NCBI GenBank assembly: GCA_918026815.1
Contig: CAKJVC010000152.1
Location: 1 to 64,000, forward strand
Reading direction: 5' to 3'
Length of the DNA stretch: 64,000 bases
Source of the DNA: Chalara sp. BL73
Lineage: Eukaryota; Ascomycota; Leotiomycetes; Helotiales
The position numbers and the translations under genes are program-made. Below the pieces are notes generated by a model, which was not told where the DNA came from, did no database searches, and was given only the letters and a program-made list of their open reading frames with translations. This document shows, in pieces, positions 1 to 11,797 of this stretch; position 1 is the first letter of the stretch, and the number at the start of each line of letters is the position of its first letter.

Positions 1-303
1 CCTGCATTTGTTAAGACTTGAGGATCCAGAAAATCTGTCACAAACACGGTCCTATAAGCCTGAAAAGGCGGTTTGTGGAGTGCTTCAATAGGAAAATGCT
101 AAACTAAGGAGAAGAGGTGGGGCTCTGGGAAAGCTCTCGACTAAGTATGGCTCTCCGGACACATGCTACTAGTCCCAATTAGGAAACATACACGAACCAG
201 TTACATGCTAACCATGACAAGAATAGACAAGTAGGTTAACTATCAAATTCGGGACCTTGATTGTACTTTATATGCTATAGCTTTTGGTTCAGCATTCGTA
301 AGG
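1..303. other. No gene recognised
   Basis: No open frame with recognisable content, tRNA or repeat was seen here. It leads directly into the first LTR-like repeat copy. Confidence 0.5.
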
Positions 304-700
304 TGTAACAAACTGAGGGCAGCAGGAGGGATTGCAATATAACAGGTAGGGACACGTATGTTATAAGGGCAATGCAAAAGTAATAGTATTGTATTGATAT
401 GAAATGTAGGCCTTTGAATCTATGAAAAACTCAAGCTTGCCTTCCCTCAAGGAGTTCCAGCTTCTTTTTATATCCTGCGCCCCTCCACTGTGTTGTATTC
501 TTTTCCTAGAGTGTCGCCAAGCTTGTTACTTTAGTATCCCCGAAAGTGTTCTAACAGCTGAAGCCCACGACAGTCTAGGTCATACGTCCTTGTAGAATGG
601 CCGAAAGCCTATAGCTGCAAGCCTGTGGCTGGCTATGGGCTGTTTTCGCCGTCTGCAACCCTGAAGGTATTCTAGCAGCTGAAGCCTACGACAATCTACA
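304..700 (-). repeat. LTR-like dispersed repeat, copy A
   Basis: About 370 bp is clearly related to 7656-8030 in the same orientation. Shared blocks include ACAAAC-GAGGGCAGCAGGAGGG, TAGTATTGTATTGAT, the segment TAGGCCTTTGAATCTATGAA, and AACAGCTGAAGCCCACGACA. The left edge begins TGTAACA, which mirrors the TGTTACA right edge of copy B, as expected for LTR ends. Read on the minus strand, the terminus has the look of an LTR 3' end. The right edge is unclear: a block near AGCAGCTGAAGCCTACGACA (about 671-695) is duplicated, and the match then fades. It is probably a decayed solo LTR; no polymerase coding sequence adjoins it. Confidence 0.55.
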
Positions 701-1029
701 AGGCGGCATAGAAGAAGTATGAAGAAGTTACAGAGACTGCCAGGTTTACGTCTTCGGAAATACTTTCCTATATAATAAGTCTATGGTATTAAAATGCAAA
801 TTATATTGTTTATCATGAATAGAAGTATTATAAGGTGGGCTAAGTCCAACAAATTTACCATCCACAGTTGATATTCGTGCTCGAAGACGCGGGCCGACTC
901 ATTCCTTTCTGGCAGCTGTCCTGTCCAAAATATCGATATCCTCCACGGATACATCTTTCTCCGATCACAGCATTGATCCCCACCACCACTTCGGTGGAGG
1001 CAGACCTTGCAAGGAGACCTGGTGGTTGG

Positions 1030-1982
1030 TTACGTCCCATAGTCAACCTCGAGTGGTTCACGACGCCTGGAAGAGCTGGTTGAAGCTTGACATCCATCAT
1101 GAGTCGCTTCCAGACTAGTCAGGTTTGTCTCACTCTCCATCACAACTTTCGTGCTCTTGCAGCTCCTGGTAGGGTGGCCCATGCCCGCAGAGCTACTCCA
1201 TGGCTCATCGTGACCGCCTGGGAGAGACCCCAGTGTATGATTATTTTGTGGGTATTGCGAATACACCTTATTGCGTGTTGGCTGCTTGATGATGTCTACC
1301 AGCTTGTTGAGGATAATGAACTCTATCTTGAGTTTGATGCTGTACACAAGAGGTTGGTATGAAGTCTGGATATGGAGATGACCGGTATATTCGGTAATAA
1401 GAAGGCTGATGTCGAGGAGGATCACGAGGGTATTGATAATGGCGAGCTGCCGGACGACCTTCTGCGCCTTACCCCTTTGACGGTGATGACGGATTTCAGG
1501 CCGTGGTTTGCCTCCCATATGTAAAGGCCGGAAATGATAGATTCCTGGATGAAGAATACAGCCAGTTGCAGCCGTTCATAAACGTTGAACGCAAGGAGAA
1601 AATTATCGGGATCCAGGTTGCAGCCAATCCAGATGATTGTTAGGGGAATGTGCATAACGAAGAAGTTGGTGATAATCATGATGAGCACCCAGCGGGTTTT
1701 CCTTCTATTAGAAATCACGAGATGCAACCGCGAGTATAAGGCAACAGACTGGCCCGTAACCATTCCCCACCAGCTGATGGCCAAAAGGACGGCCATCGGG
1801 ACGTTAGGCGCGAGAGCAAAGAGTCGAAGCAGGTTAACGATTGCGTAGAAGACAGTGCCTAGAGTAGCGACGATCATGCTCCAGAAATATACGCCGGTAT
1901 AGCGCTTAAATGTATGAAAGACAAGGACAAGGATTTCTGCGCAATTGAGGCAAGCCATGGCAAATAAGCCTGCGATGGTCAT
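1030..1982 (-). pseudogene. DUF7703-like integral membrane protein, frameshifted
   Basis: The N-terminal frame (1982 down to about 1460) carries FKRYTGVYFWS and several hydrophobic segments. It ends at IWEANHGLKSVITVKG. The adjoining frame then continues with KAQKVVRQLAIINTLVILLD and a further membrane segment to the stop at 1030. This pattern resembles the fungal multi-pass DUF7703-type family (recognised from memory, family role unknown). The frame changes at a run of four G (about 1458-1465), and no splice-sized intron can bridge it without removing a conserved helix. A one-base deletion or a sequencing error is therefore the simplest explanation. The first Met (1982) may be internal: the same frame stays open upstream (GETGPISLPLSIS), so a small 5' exon is possible. 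Confidence 0.6.
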
Positions 1983-4900
1983 AGAGATGGATAAGGGAAG
2001 AGATATCGGTCCTGTTTCCCCGCCATACTGGCTTTTGGATATTGGCAGGCAGTTCGGCGTGCTGAAGATGACTGATAGCGGAGCTTATCGCACCTATAAA
2101 GAATGACACGGAAAGATGGATCTGGATGATACAGCTCTTAAATCAACGACTAAATGTCGAGAAAGAGGCACTTATGGCTATAACCACTAGGTGAGGGCAG
2201 AAAAGCTACGAAAAGGATAGAAGGAAAGGATGCGCGGATATGCAACTGTGTAAAAATAGTCACTACTTTTCGAGTGATCTTTCTCTATCACGGCACGGCA
2301 TATACCAATGCGCAGGTGAATGGAAGCATCCTTATTATCATCCAACGGAATATTTGCTTTATAGAGACGGACTTTCAGCCAACTCTTTGCATTGCATTTA
2401 AAGGTACGGCATTGTTTCCAAACCCATGCCACTGGGAAGCGGGGAAGGATTCCGGATGCTTGAATTCACAAAAATGACTAAAGAGGTCCGTGGAGAGCTC
2501 TCTGGGCATGGATGTTGAAAATCACTCTGACTCGGCTAATTAGGCTGTGAACAGATGCTTTGGTCAATATTGGTGGCAAAGCTCGCACCAGCTTATGGTC
2601 CGCCCTTTGCAGTACTGCTACAAAATCGAGACACTGCGACTTCGAGGATCGTCTGCGCCACCTCAGTCTCTATCATAATTACAAAAGAGGAACCAAGGCT
2701 TTAATATCTTGCCTTTATTCTGAGACGTTAGCCAGCATCCGCAACCGATCAATTGTTGAGGTGTTTTGACTCGTCCAACATTATTTTCTAACCTTAGAGA
2801 ACCCGGGCTACATTGAGCCTGCAGCTAAGAACCACAATCCTGCTAATTTATATACATAATAGCCCCATGGGATAGCACAACTCCCAGAGCACCCAGAGCA
2901 CCGAACAGTTAAAATCACGGTTAGAAGCCACAACTTGACTTCCGGCAGAAACTTGATAGGCGTTGGATGAATTTCGGATTTCTCCCCTCTACCCTGTCTT
3001 TAAATCTACGCCTCAAAAAAAAAGGGTTTCGGAAAATTCAGAGTAGCCGAGCACCGGGAATTAATTGATCAATCATCTGAATGACGAACCGCTAGAGTGG
3101 TGTTAACCAAGGACGGGGAATACCGCCAGGTGAGAGCGGGTAAGGCGCTTTTAGTATACAATAAGTAAGTAGTTTGCGGGGCGTGCCACATCTAAGCCAA
3201 GCCCTATCAGGCCCGGATCCTGGCGATGGCATCTCTCAATTTACATATTCTTGGATGTTCTCGAACCCGACCCTGATGCCGCCTCCCTTTCTGCGCTGCA
3301 GATCTGGTCGTTGCAGTGTGCGAGTTAGTATTATCGTGATATATCGACCCCTAAAAACCAATACTATATATATACCACGCAATATGAGATTTGGAATTTG
3401 TATACGTATTACAGCAAAACTTGCAATCTCATATTATATCACGCTATACCGCGATATACTACAACACTAACTCGTTCACTGAGTCGTTGGGGGCACGGAT
3501 CTGAATCTGGGAGACAGACTGGAGGGGTGGTCGGTTACTTGTCACAGGTAAGTCGCCTAGCCTATCATTATGGCCTGCTAATAAAGAGCAGCATCTGGGT
3601 ACTGATGATATCCGAGATGAGTTACGAAGTGTTGTACGAGACCATCTGACGGATAGATTGAGCTTCTTCGAACTTGATTATCAACCTTCGCAGAAACGAG
3701 GCAGATGGGTACTTGGATAGTATTTCTTGTAGAGCGTGGTTTGATCTTTTCCCCAATTCTCACACCTTTTGCGTTTAGATGAGTGAATATTCGGCCAAGA
3801 GTTCTGTGCCTGTTTAATGTGCAAATTTCATTGTTTCATGTATAGAATCTAGCAATTCTATCGATCGTTCCCGTTACTGCTGCAGAATTGCGAGAATTCA
3901 AATGTGAACCATTTGGCCAAGTACCTAGTATGCTTCCCGCCTCAAACAATTCCCTTGCAAGTGTCTTAAATAGAATTTGTTCGGAAGGTGGGGAAGTTCG
4001 GCTCGCTCCAAGTCCCGCATCGGCTGAGACACGGAAATCCCTATGCATGCAACTCAACCACACCTTCGGAATTGATGCGTACAGCGGCGGCCCAGAATTC
4101 TTACTCCATTCCAGGGGAACGGAAGCTTTAATGGACAATCAATGGACAACGTGAGCGGTGTTCTCCGTATCGCGACAACGGAAGCTAACCGCCATTCCAG
4201 TACTCGATCTCGGAAAGGGATCTCAGAGACCTGGGGTCCATGAAACAGACAACACCTTGCCGTACCTTACGCTACCGAATTTGGATGGGATTCGCTAGGA
4301 AAGTCAGCCCTCATCTATGGCCTTCTACTGGAAGGGCGGCAGCTTACAGGCGTCGGCAGAGTATGGCGGTGCCAAGATATTTCTCGGCCAGCCGAGCCGA
4401 CCCCGTGAGGTGGCAGCTGCAGGGGAGAGAAGACACAGTGGATCAACAAACAGGGTCTGTTAGAACATGGAATACGCAGTGATGATCAGAAGGTATTGGC
4501 GATGCAATTCAGGCACTCTATGACATGTGTGTTCAATCCAGATCTCTAGTCATTTGCATGAGAAAAGGTCTTCCGCGCTAGGGTCCTTTGCTTAGTTAGA
4601 GACATGTCAGCTACCTGGATCCTCAGATCCTAACAGGGTCGAAGTGGCTGAGTGAAACCTTGGGGAAGCAAGACTCTGCCCCGATCTACTGCTTGGCAAC
4701 CCGCTTCCAGCGACCCAGTGACCTGCCAAAACACCGCCGACCGAACCTCGGCAGATAGGTATTTGTATGGGCAGCAAGGAATGAAACTCAGGGTGCTGAT
4801 CGTGAAATCGTATTTGGAGAAGATAACATGGCAAGGGTCAACAGGCCTTTTCATCTGGTTTCCTATTGGCAACAGATACCCTGGCCTGAATTGTCCGCTT

Positions 4901-6105
4901 CAGGTTTTGATTGATGATCTGATTTTGGTGAACAATAATGGCTCACAGGGACTCAATGATCCATACACCAAAGTCCCTGCATGCCTAGACATGATTCAGA
5001 ACCCCTTTACAACACCGCCAGCAACATACCAAAAATGAACCACACTGACTCAGCATCCCGATGTATTATCAGCGGTACCACTTTATACTGACCAAATTAC
5101 CCCTAAAGCTTGAGAGCCTCATCGGAGAGTGAGCGCACCATTCGACAATGGCTCATTGTCCCGATACCCAGGTCTTCTTCGGCGGAGTCCTGATGAGCCT
5201 CTTCCATGAATTATAATCCCCTCTTGCAAATTGCTGCTCAGGCGTGTCTGCTAACCTTTCGCGGGTTGCTGTGAGGATCTGCGCTCATTCGAGATCGACA
5301 AATCGTGGGAGAAGGTGCATTCTGCACCACACCGACGGCTTCCTCGCTGGATGCTTCGACAAAGAGTGCCTCCTGTTGAAATAGAAGAAAAGAGTCACGA
5401 GGCCTTCAGAGAGAATGGGGACGAACCGGCGCTTCGTAGGAACTTCAAACCATGAACGGGAGAAAGCCTCAAAATTTGGCATTATCTGGTTCTCATGAGC
5501 AAAGGGATTGGAATCCAAGTTCGGAAAATTGGTGGCTTCACATTTATCACGAAAAATAGTCCTGAGATGTTTGGCATCGTCTATGGTAGGAGCCGCTCCT
5601 GGATTCCTGGGGGCAGTGAAGTACACCTGCCAATCTTTTCTTTACAACTGCTAAGCCCGAGGCTGAGCCCAGAAGACATCATCCTTCTTTTATACGAGAG
5701 GAAATATTGCCAAGCCAGATTGTTACTTGGCAACCCGGCTTAGCATTTTCCGTTCAAATGCCAAGACGCTAGAGACTACATAAGGCTCATAACAACCATG
5801 CAGCGTGCTCTATACGTAAGTACTTCGTGTAATTCCTAAATACCATAGGAGGGAGGGAAATGCGGGGAGCAGGATCTGTGGGATGAAATAAAGCTTAAGG
5901 CTATACCTTCCCTTCTACCAAAATAAACATACAGCAAGCTCCTCTAAGATGACCGACAGAGCAGTGAAATTGCATATAAACTTGATAGTCACTTGGACTT
6001 GGCTCTCTATCATCCACAGATCTTCCAGAATCAGCAAATTTTCCCAATCGAATTTTGCCCCAATTTAACCACATCACACATCAATATCCAGTCATTCTTA
6101 ATACA
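1983..6105. other. Gene-poor stretch, possible decayed coding
   Basis: No intact gene was recognised. Short open frames at 2187-2432 (minus), 3888-4154 (plus), 4652-5038 (plus) and 5285-5626 (minus) have no family I can name, and the frames around 3900-5040 drift as in old pseudogenes. A block of about 40 bp at 5381-5420 (GAAATAGAAGAAAAGAGTCA) recurs with changes at 6651-6690. Confidence 0.4.
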
Positions 6106-6513
6106 ATGCAGTTCACCAAAGTTTTCGTCATTTCCCTCCTAGGCTATCTTTCGGCCACTCCCGTCACCGCATATCCTGCCCGCGAATCCCAATCTCTCCA
6201 ATCCAGGGCTCCATCATGCAGCATTTCATCTGTCCTGGGAATAGTCCAGAAACTTGATAAAGCTCAGAAGAACCTTACAGAAATTCAGAAGAACATTCTA
6301 GAGGGCAAGAGGAAAGAAACCAAGAAATTTCTATCGACAGCATGCTCTGCCGTAGCAACAGGGAAGCCCGCGAAGCAGTGCCATTCAGGGAGCAATGTGG
6401 ATGTAGCTTCGGAATTGGTCCAGCTGATTTCAGCCCAGAGAGCGTATGAGGCGAGTCAGAAGTCGGTAGAAACCGCGTCCGCGGCTATGTGTAGCATTTT
6501 GAAGTTGGCGTAG
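6106..6513 (+). CDS. Small secreted four-cysteine protein
   Basis: The product is 135 residues from the ATG at 6106. That Met is preferred over the in-frame Met 51 bases upstream because it opens directly into a signal peptide (MQFTKVFVISLL, hydrophobic to about residue 22, cleavage near TPVTA). The mature part is rich in Lys, Gln and Ser, is mostly helical in character, and has four cysteines (38, 80, 92, 129), which could form two disulfides. A Lys/Glu-rich amphipathic stretch spans roughly residues 47-77. There is no intron. The general pattern resembles cell-wall galactomannoprotein or HsbA-type small secreted proteins, but I cannot assign a family. Size, secretion and accessory location make it a candidate effector, which is inference only. 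Confidence 0.65.
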   Translation: MQFTKVFVISLLGYLSATPVTAYPARESQSLQSRAPSCSISSVLGIVQKLDKAQKNLTEIQKNILEGKRKETKKFLSTACSAVATGKPAKQCHSGSNVDVASELVQLISAQRAYEASQKSVETASAAMCSILKLA

Positions 6514-7490
6514 GGTATTTGAGGCGTTTGTGGGCTAGTTCAAGTGTAGTTCAAGAATGGATCTCTGTTAAAAAGGTTACATAAACTGCGTTGATCAGTG
6601 AGGCTTGCGGCAAACCCTGGCAGCGGTGTATTTTTAAATGCATACTATGGAAATAGAAGAAGAAAGTCACGGAGCCTTCAGAAAGTATGGAGTAAACGAG
6701 CCAATTGCTGAAGGTTGTAAAACCTAAACTACAAGAGAGAACCTCTCTACTTATAGAGGTGTGATACTCACACGTGAGTATCACATACGACGTAGTGCAT
6801 ACGTAAGTAGATTCATCATCGAAGGCAAATGTATGTGTGCATCTTGCGCAAGCATACTTATAGCTTCCCCAATAGGCTAGGTATGATCCCTAGACCCAGC
6901 CTGTTTAACACATACTTACCCTTATGGCCCGTAGTGAGATTGCCAGGTCATCTAGGCGGTGCTTAGATAGAGGAGTCCCTCAATCTAGAGGTCCGATTTG
7001 GCTCCCTTATGCTATTCTAATTATAGGGACCGAACGGGGAGCTAAATTGAGACTTTTCTTATTTAATAATTTGGCTCCTCCCCTTTAAAGAAGAGGAAAG
7101 CGGCGATGGCGAGCTAAACTGGAAAGACGAGGAGAGAAGCAACATTTGCCTGCAGGCGTAATTTTGGGAACTATCGTATAGATAGGCTACTCGGTTGGAG
7201 GTATTGCGCGCAGGCCTATAGGTGGCGGAAGGCAAGTGGAGGGTGAACCGCTGGAAATGCTATGGTGAGCCTCAATGACAGAGTCTCCCCCTAGTGGCTG
7301 CACGACAAGTGCCCTAACCAAGGCCCTTTCGGCAGGAAAGCGGCTAGAGCTGGATCAGGCGCAGCACCTAGTTCTATATATGCAGACGCAACATGCAATT
7401 ACGAATAGGGCCAGCAATAATGCTCATCTTCGTGATCCAAAACTTACTAGGAATGCATGCTCCACTTTTCGCTGATGTTAGGTGGGTAAT
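6514..7490. other. Intergenic, no gene recognised
   Basis: This stretch holds a short imperfect repeat of 5381-5420 (at 6651-6690) and the palindrome described separately. Nothing else was recognised. Confidence 0.4.
6761..6784. repeat. Near-perfect palindrome, GTGATACTCAC arms
   Basis: Arms GTGATACTCAC and GTGAGTATCAC flank a 2-base spacer. The same core (GTATCAC facing GTGATAC) occurs at 7550-7567 and 9155-9173, so this is probably the end or junction of a small repeat family. Confidence 0.7.
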
Positions 7491-7573
7491 TGGTGTTACG
7501 TGCCCCGTGGGTAACCAACCTAGGCAATTGCAAAGTTATCAAAACCAAGAAGTATCACGAAAGTGATACTAAC
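7491..7573 (+). repeat. 80-bp dispersed repeat, copy 1
   Basis: It matches 9098-9180 over about 80 bp. Shared elements in order are GGTG-TACGTGCCC, GCAATTGCAA-GTTATCA and AAGAAGTATCAC, followed by GTGATAC. The second copy ends only a few bases before the start codon of the CorA-like gene. Confidence 0.6.
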
Positions 7574-7655
7574 AGCTTGTTTTTCTATTTAACGTCTAAC
7601 TAAAGGACCGTGTATAGCACGGGACCTTCTCCGAATTCGAAGATATGACGCTAGG

Positions 7656-8112
7656 CGTAACAAACAGAGGGCAGCAGGAGGGATTGTAATATAGCAGGTG
7701 AGCATACGGATAGTATGAGGGCACGTGACGAGCAATGCAAAAGCAATAGTATTGTATTGATGTGAAATGTAGGCCTTTGAATCTATGAAAGACTCAAGCT
7801 TGCCTTCCTCCGAGGAGTTATAGCTTCTTTTATGTCCTTCGCCCCTCGACTGTGCTGTATTCTTTCTCTACAGCCACCAAGCTTGTGATTTGCTTGTGGT
7901 TTGAATATCTCCGAATGTACTTTAACAGCTGAAGCCCACGACAGTGTAGGCCCTACGCCTTTGTAGTGGCTGCAAGCCTGTAGCTGGCCATGGGCGGTTA
8001 ACGCCGTTTGCAGCTCAGCTCGTTGTGTAGCTGACGACCGTAATTTCTCCCGTAAGGACTTTTATTCCATATCCGGGGTCTTGAACTGGTTTGACAGATC
8101 CTCGCTGTTACA
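7656..8112 (-). repeat. LTR-like dispersed repeat, copy B (probable solo LTR)
   Basis: The repeat runs from CGTAACAAAC to CTGTTACA, giving LTR-type inverted ends of about 7 bases. It is related to 304-700 in the same orientation. On the minus strand it starts TGTAACAGCGAGGATC and ends with a block around CAATACAATACTATTGC, the kind of terminus seen in fungal LTR retrotransposons (family comparison from memory). No internal retroelement domains flank it intact. Confidence 0.6.
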
Positions 8113-8580
8113 CCCAAATATCCCATATATAAGCTCCTAGAGGTTCGATGTGTACGTCGTCGATATAGGTACGTAAAGTTATTATAACGTTGAAAGGAAC
8201 GCGAGGAGCTACTTCTATAATTGAAAGTGTATTTGGAAGAGGCGCCGGAGAAGAAATATTAATAGGATCGTGAGCAAAAGGATCACTTCGAGGTGGTTCT
8301 TGATTCTGATCTACAAGCTCCTCTACAAGCTTGCTGACGTTCTCTGCCTTTTGCTCTACTCCTAGCTCTACCCTTGGCTCTACCCTTAACTCTACCTCTA
8401 GCACAACTTTCCCCGCAGGTAAAAAGCTATTTTGGCCTTTTTAGGTACTTTATTCGAAGCTTTCGTTACGCCAGCCGCGGCTTTTAATATCGAAGGAGAG
8501 GGGTTTTAGGGTTGTCTTTTAGCCTATTATCGACTCCTTTCGACTTTCTGGCCGACCTACGAGGTGGCATCTTATAATAG
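8108..8580 (-). pseudogene. Remnant of a basic-N-terminus ORF next to the LTR
   Basis: On the minus strand a frame opens at about 8572 with MPPRRSARKSKG, but it is interrupted by stops. A second open frame (8404-8108, 98 residues, acidic, with VELRVEPRVEL-type repeats) follows and ends at the LTR edge. The basic start is reminiscent of gag-like or other mobile-element proteins, but no diagnostic motif remains. Confidence 0.3.
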
Positions 8581-9097
8581 AGAACTAGTTGGTCAATTTA
8601 AACCACTATACAAACCATCACGAGGCATGGTTGCGATACAGTTGAGGATTAACCGACAGATTTACTGATTTACATTTTTTGGGGTGGCCGGCCAAGCAAA
8701 AAGCGGTGACCGCCTTAAAAATCAGGTTTTGGAATGCTATGATATCGTAACAAACACCACTCGCTTATTGAGTAAGGCAGGGCCGAACCGAGTAGTCAGC
8801 TCCACAGTCAAATTCAGCCTCTAGCTAATTCCTGTCTAAACCTCTCCAGAGCGTCCAACTCGACAAGACAAGCATTGACTGCAAATATATATCCATTAGT
8901 AATTCATCTCCAGTTATCTCCGTCTGTGCCATTTCCATTAAAGCAATTGTTGGTATGCACAAAGCAAGATCACGTGAATACCCCGCGACGCCCGGACCAC
9001 ATGAATGTATTATAAGTTTTGAATGTGGCAATAGCGAAGAACCAAGAACAAGCCAACCACCTACAACGAGCATACTGGCACTGCGCAAAGATCGCGG
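8581..9097. other. Intergenic, nothing recognised
   Basis: The open frames on both strands here (8825-9160) overlap the 80-bp repeat and show no family features. Confidence 0.4.
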
Positions 9098-9180
9098 TGC
9101 TACGTGCCCAGTAGGTACTGACTTGAGCAATTGCAAGTTATCAGAAACAAGAAGTATCACTTATAGAGTGATACAACAGC
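9098..9180 (+). repeat. 80-bp dispersed repeat, copy 2
   Basis: This is the counterpart of 7491-7573. It ends with GTATCAC-(TTATAGA)-GTGATAC and sits immediately upstream of the ATG at 9182, so the native promoter or leader of that gene may have been replaced. Confidence 0.6.
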
Positions 9181-9181
9181 A

Positions 9182-10713
9182 ATGCTTCATGCCGTCTTAG
9201 AGGGTGAGGCTGTTGAACTTGATGGCAAGAAGCGCCAGGCTAGCGATGGTTTCAGCGACCCCGACTTGGAAGAGATATGGAGAGAAATCTTGCGACCTCG
9301 CGCAGCAGAAGATGAGAGCTTTGTAGCCAAGTACTACCACTGGAATCGACCAGTATCTGTTCCAGGCTTGCTCTTTGGCAGACCTCGTATTTGGCTGTCC
9401 TGGGGATACAAAACAGCGTACCCAAAGCTCGCAAACTTCTTGGATAATACCTCCTTGGACAGCAAACTTCGATCACAGGTTATACTGGAAGAGATAGAAA
9501 CAAACAAAGGCCGATCTCAACGCCGGAAATTTCGATACAATGAAGCCCATGCCCCGATTGCTGTTATCTTCGATGCTCTGAAAGAATTTCCGACAGCGGT
9601 GGGAGATGTAGAGCATTTGGCGAAGAATGTCAAGAATACAGCGCTTACAAAGGGGTTGTGCGTATTCTTCATATCACTGACATATCGCCGTTAGTGCTGA
9701 GTTGCATTTTCGGAACAACTTCAAGGTTCGTTGCTACAGCCCAAGTTCCCACTATTCACGCTGATTTTCCTTCGCAATCCACAGCTTTGATATCAGCCAC
9801 ATTGCTGCTTTTGTTGAGAGACACTTAAACCGCTCAAATTGGGCAAAAGCGAACTTGCTGTCGATTAGACGTTTGGTGCGTATGAATCTTTTCAAGATCA
9901 CTTACATAGTGCCTGCAATCCTGACACTTCCAGGGCTGGTCCTCTTTTATCTATGAATATCACTTTTCTTTCTATTACGTGACTCTGGACTATTTTGAAA
10001 GCGATTTGATCAAGCCTGATCCCCGAAGGATCCGGAGGTCTTGCTCATTTGGAAAAGCAAAGAATTCAAAACACCGTTATATCCATGAAGAGACCATTTC
10101 ATTCCTGTTGTGTGGACACTTCGATAACGTATTCTGTTGCTATCAACTGGCCGATGCTTACTTCAAGCCGCGTTATGCAAAGGACACGGGGCCTCGAGTT
10201 TTTCGTTCTTATGATCCAAATCAATCTCCGGGTCAATTACTATTGTATTGGATTGCGGTGGCATTGTTTCACGCAAGATCGAGGTGGGAGAATGCCATTG
10301 AATGTCTAGACTCAGAAATCATATCTCCGGTATTTCCAACCTATCTCCTCTACCTGCATATTTTCTAAACTTGTGCTTATAGTCTGATGTCGTTTTCATG
10401 GAGGACAGGAATGGTTAGTAACTTCTGTTTGATCTGAGCGATATTTAGGAAGCTGACACTGGCAGATTTGATGGCGGATGATCCCCAGTTCTCTCTATCC
10501 AAAACCTATTTCTGGGCGCTTCAGACATATAAGCTATTCGAGGTACACATACAGCTTGTTCCTATGATTGTTTTACTAATAAAAATAAAAAAAAACTGAT
10601 AAAACTTTTAGCTAGGGTTAGAGCGAACCATTACTACATGGGAAAACTTTAAGAATCATTCAACGCCTAGAGGTAGCACAATACTACCTTATGCAAATAA
10701 AACTAAGCTATAG
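9182..10713 (+). CDS. CorA-like fungal protein, six exons, C-terminally truncated
   Basis: Exons inferred from splice sites and frame are 9182-9657, 9785-9875, 9934-10329, 10383-10413, 10466-10542 and 10612-10713. All joins keep one frame, giving about 390 residues. Recognisable stretches include YYHWNRPVSVPGLLFGRPRI, FVERHLNRSNWAKANLLSIR, GWSSFIYEYHFSFYYVTLD and QFSLSKTYFWALQTYKLFE. They match a family of uncharacterised fungal proteins that normally end in a CorA-type magnesium-transporter-like pair of membrane helices (recalled, not searched). Here the frame stops shortly after TTWENFKNHSTPR, before any such helices, and the following kilobase is AT-rich. The gene is probably truncated and may be non-functional. 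An 80-bp repeat abuts the start codon. Confidence 0.55.
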
Positions 10714-11797
10714 TAGATTACTCTACTCTGCGTGTGATGTTACTGAATTTAAGAATATTTAAAGCCAGCAGTAGTATATAAAAACCGAATCTGTAGTGTA
10801 ATATTATATAGATGGCTTAGCTAAGTCGAAACATAATAATTCTGTGTTGTGAAGACACTAAAAGACAAATAAGTTACGGATAACCCTAACTCTCATCCAA
10901 TAAAGTAGCTTTGTGACTTTTGCCATTGCTTTAGGTCTCCGCAGCCCTGTATATACCATAGTTTATAGCAAAGTGGAAGAAATAAGAGTAATACTATTAC
11001 TTTGTACGACCGTATGCTAATACTAGCGTAGCTGGCGGCGTTTAGAACTATACCTATTCTTCACCCGCATGAGAAAACATGAGAAAACAATGCTGAACTA
11101 CCCGCAATTGTTCGATATTGCAATCTAATTATATCGATGCCTACAAGCGAGATGAGCTTGGTATAGCACATGATGGTAGTAGATAGGACATGTCAGAGCT
11201 AACTTCTAGCCTATGAATAGATATAGGCGAACCTAAAGAATAAGAGTTAGAAACCCTGTGGCCAGCAGGTCTAGGATAGACAGCTTAATATAGTCATAGC
11301 ATCCTTAGCCGGCCGGTTGTAACAGGGTTGAAACATAGGTGCATCTTTATAGCTTCGGATTATTTTTCGTACGCGGCTATCCTGAGTAGCCTCGCTTCAA
11401 ATTGTACTGGGATTTCCATCTCAAATTAAATCCCTTTGTGCAAGCCACACCCCTTAGGAAGCTGTGGGGCGTTCGCTACAAAGCTCATCACTACTATGGA
11501 TAGTGTGTTAACTCCTGAGTTTGAGCTGTTGACAGTGGTATTATCTCCTCGCTCGCAGTCTCATGCATTTCCCGATAATCGTAGTCCGTTTTCCTGCCGC
11601 CTGGTTGAGTGAGGTACCCCGTGTTTATGACCGTCCACACTGAAAAGAAGCCAGGTCTGGGGCAGCCTCGAAGGCATAGAAGAATATCTCATTATGTGGT
11701 AATTTCTTATTGGCCTCAAAAACCTGGGAGAGCTCAATCATTCGATAACCTATCCTTAGGAAGAGAGCACCCAGACTAAAATATAGTGCGAACGATA
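10714..11797. other. AT-rich intergenic stretch
   Basis: No gene was seen. The sequence is AT-rich from about 10550 to 11000 and contains many stop codons in all frames. Any missing 3' part of the upstream CorA-like gene could not be traced here. Confidence 0.45.

Noticed and set aside
855..1100. Overlapping short frames on both strands
   Set aside because: No family features; they overlap the tail of the DUF7703-like pseudogene.
1450..1520. Intron explaining the DUF7703 frame change
   Set aside because: The only GT..AG pairs either are far too short (about 11 bases) or remove a conserved membrane helix.
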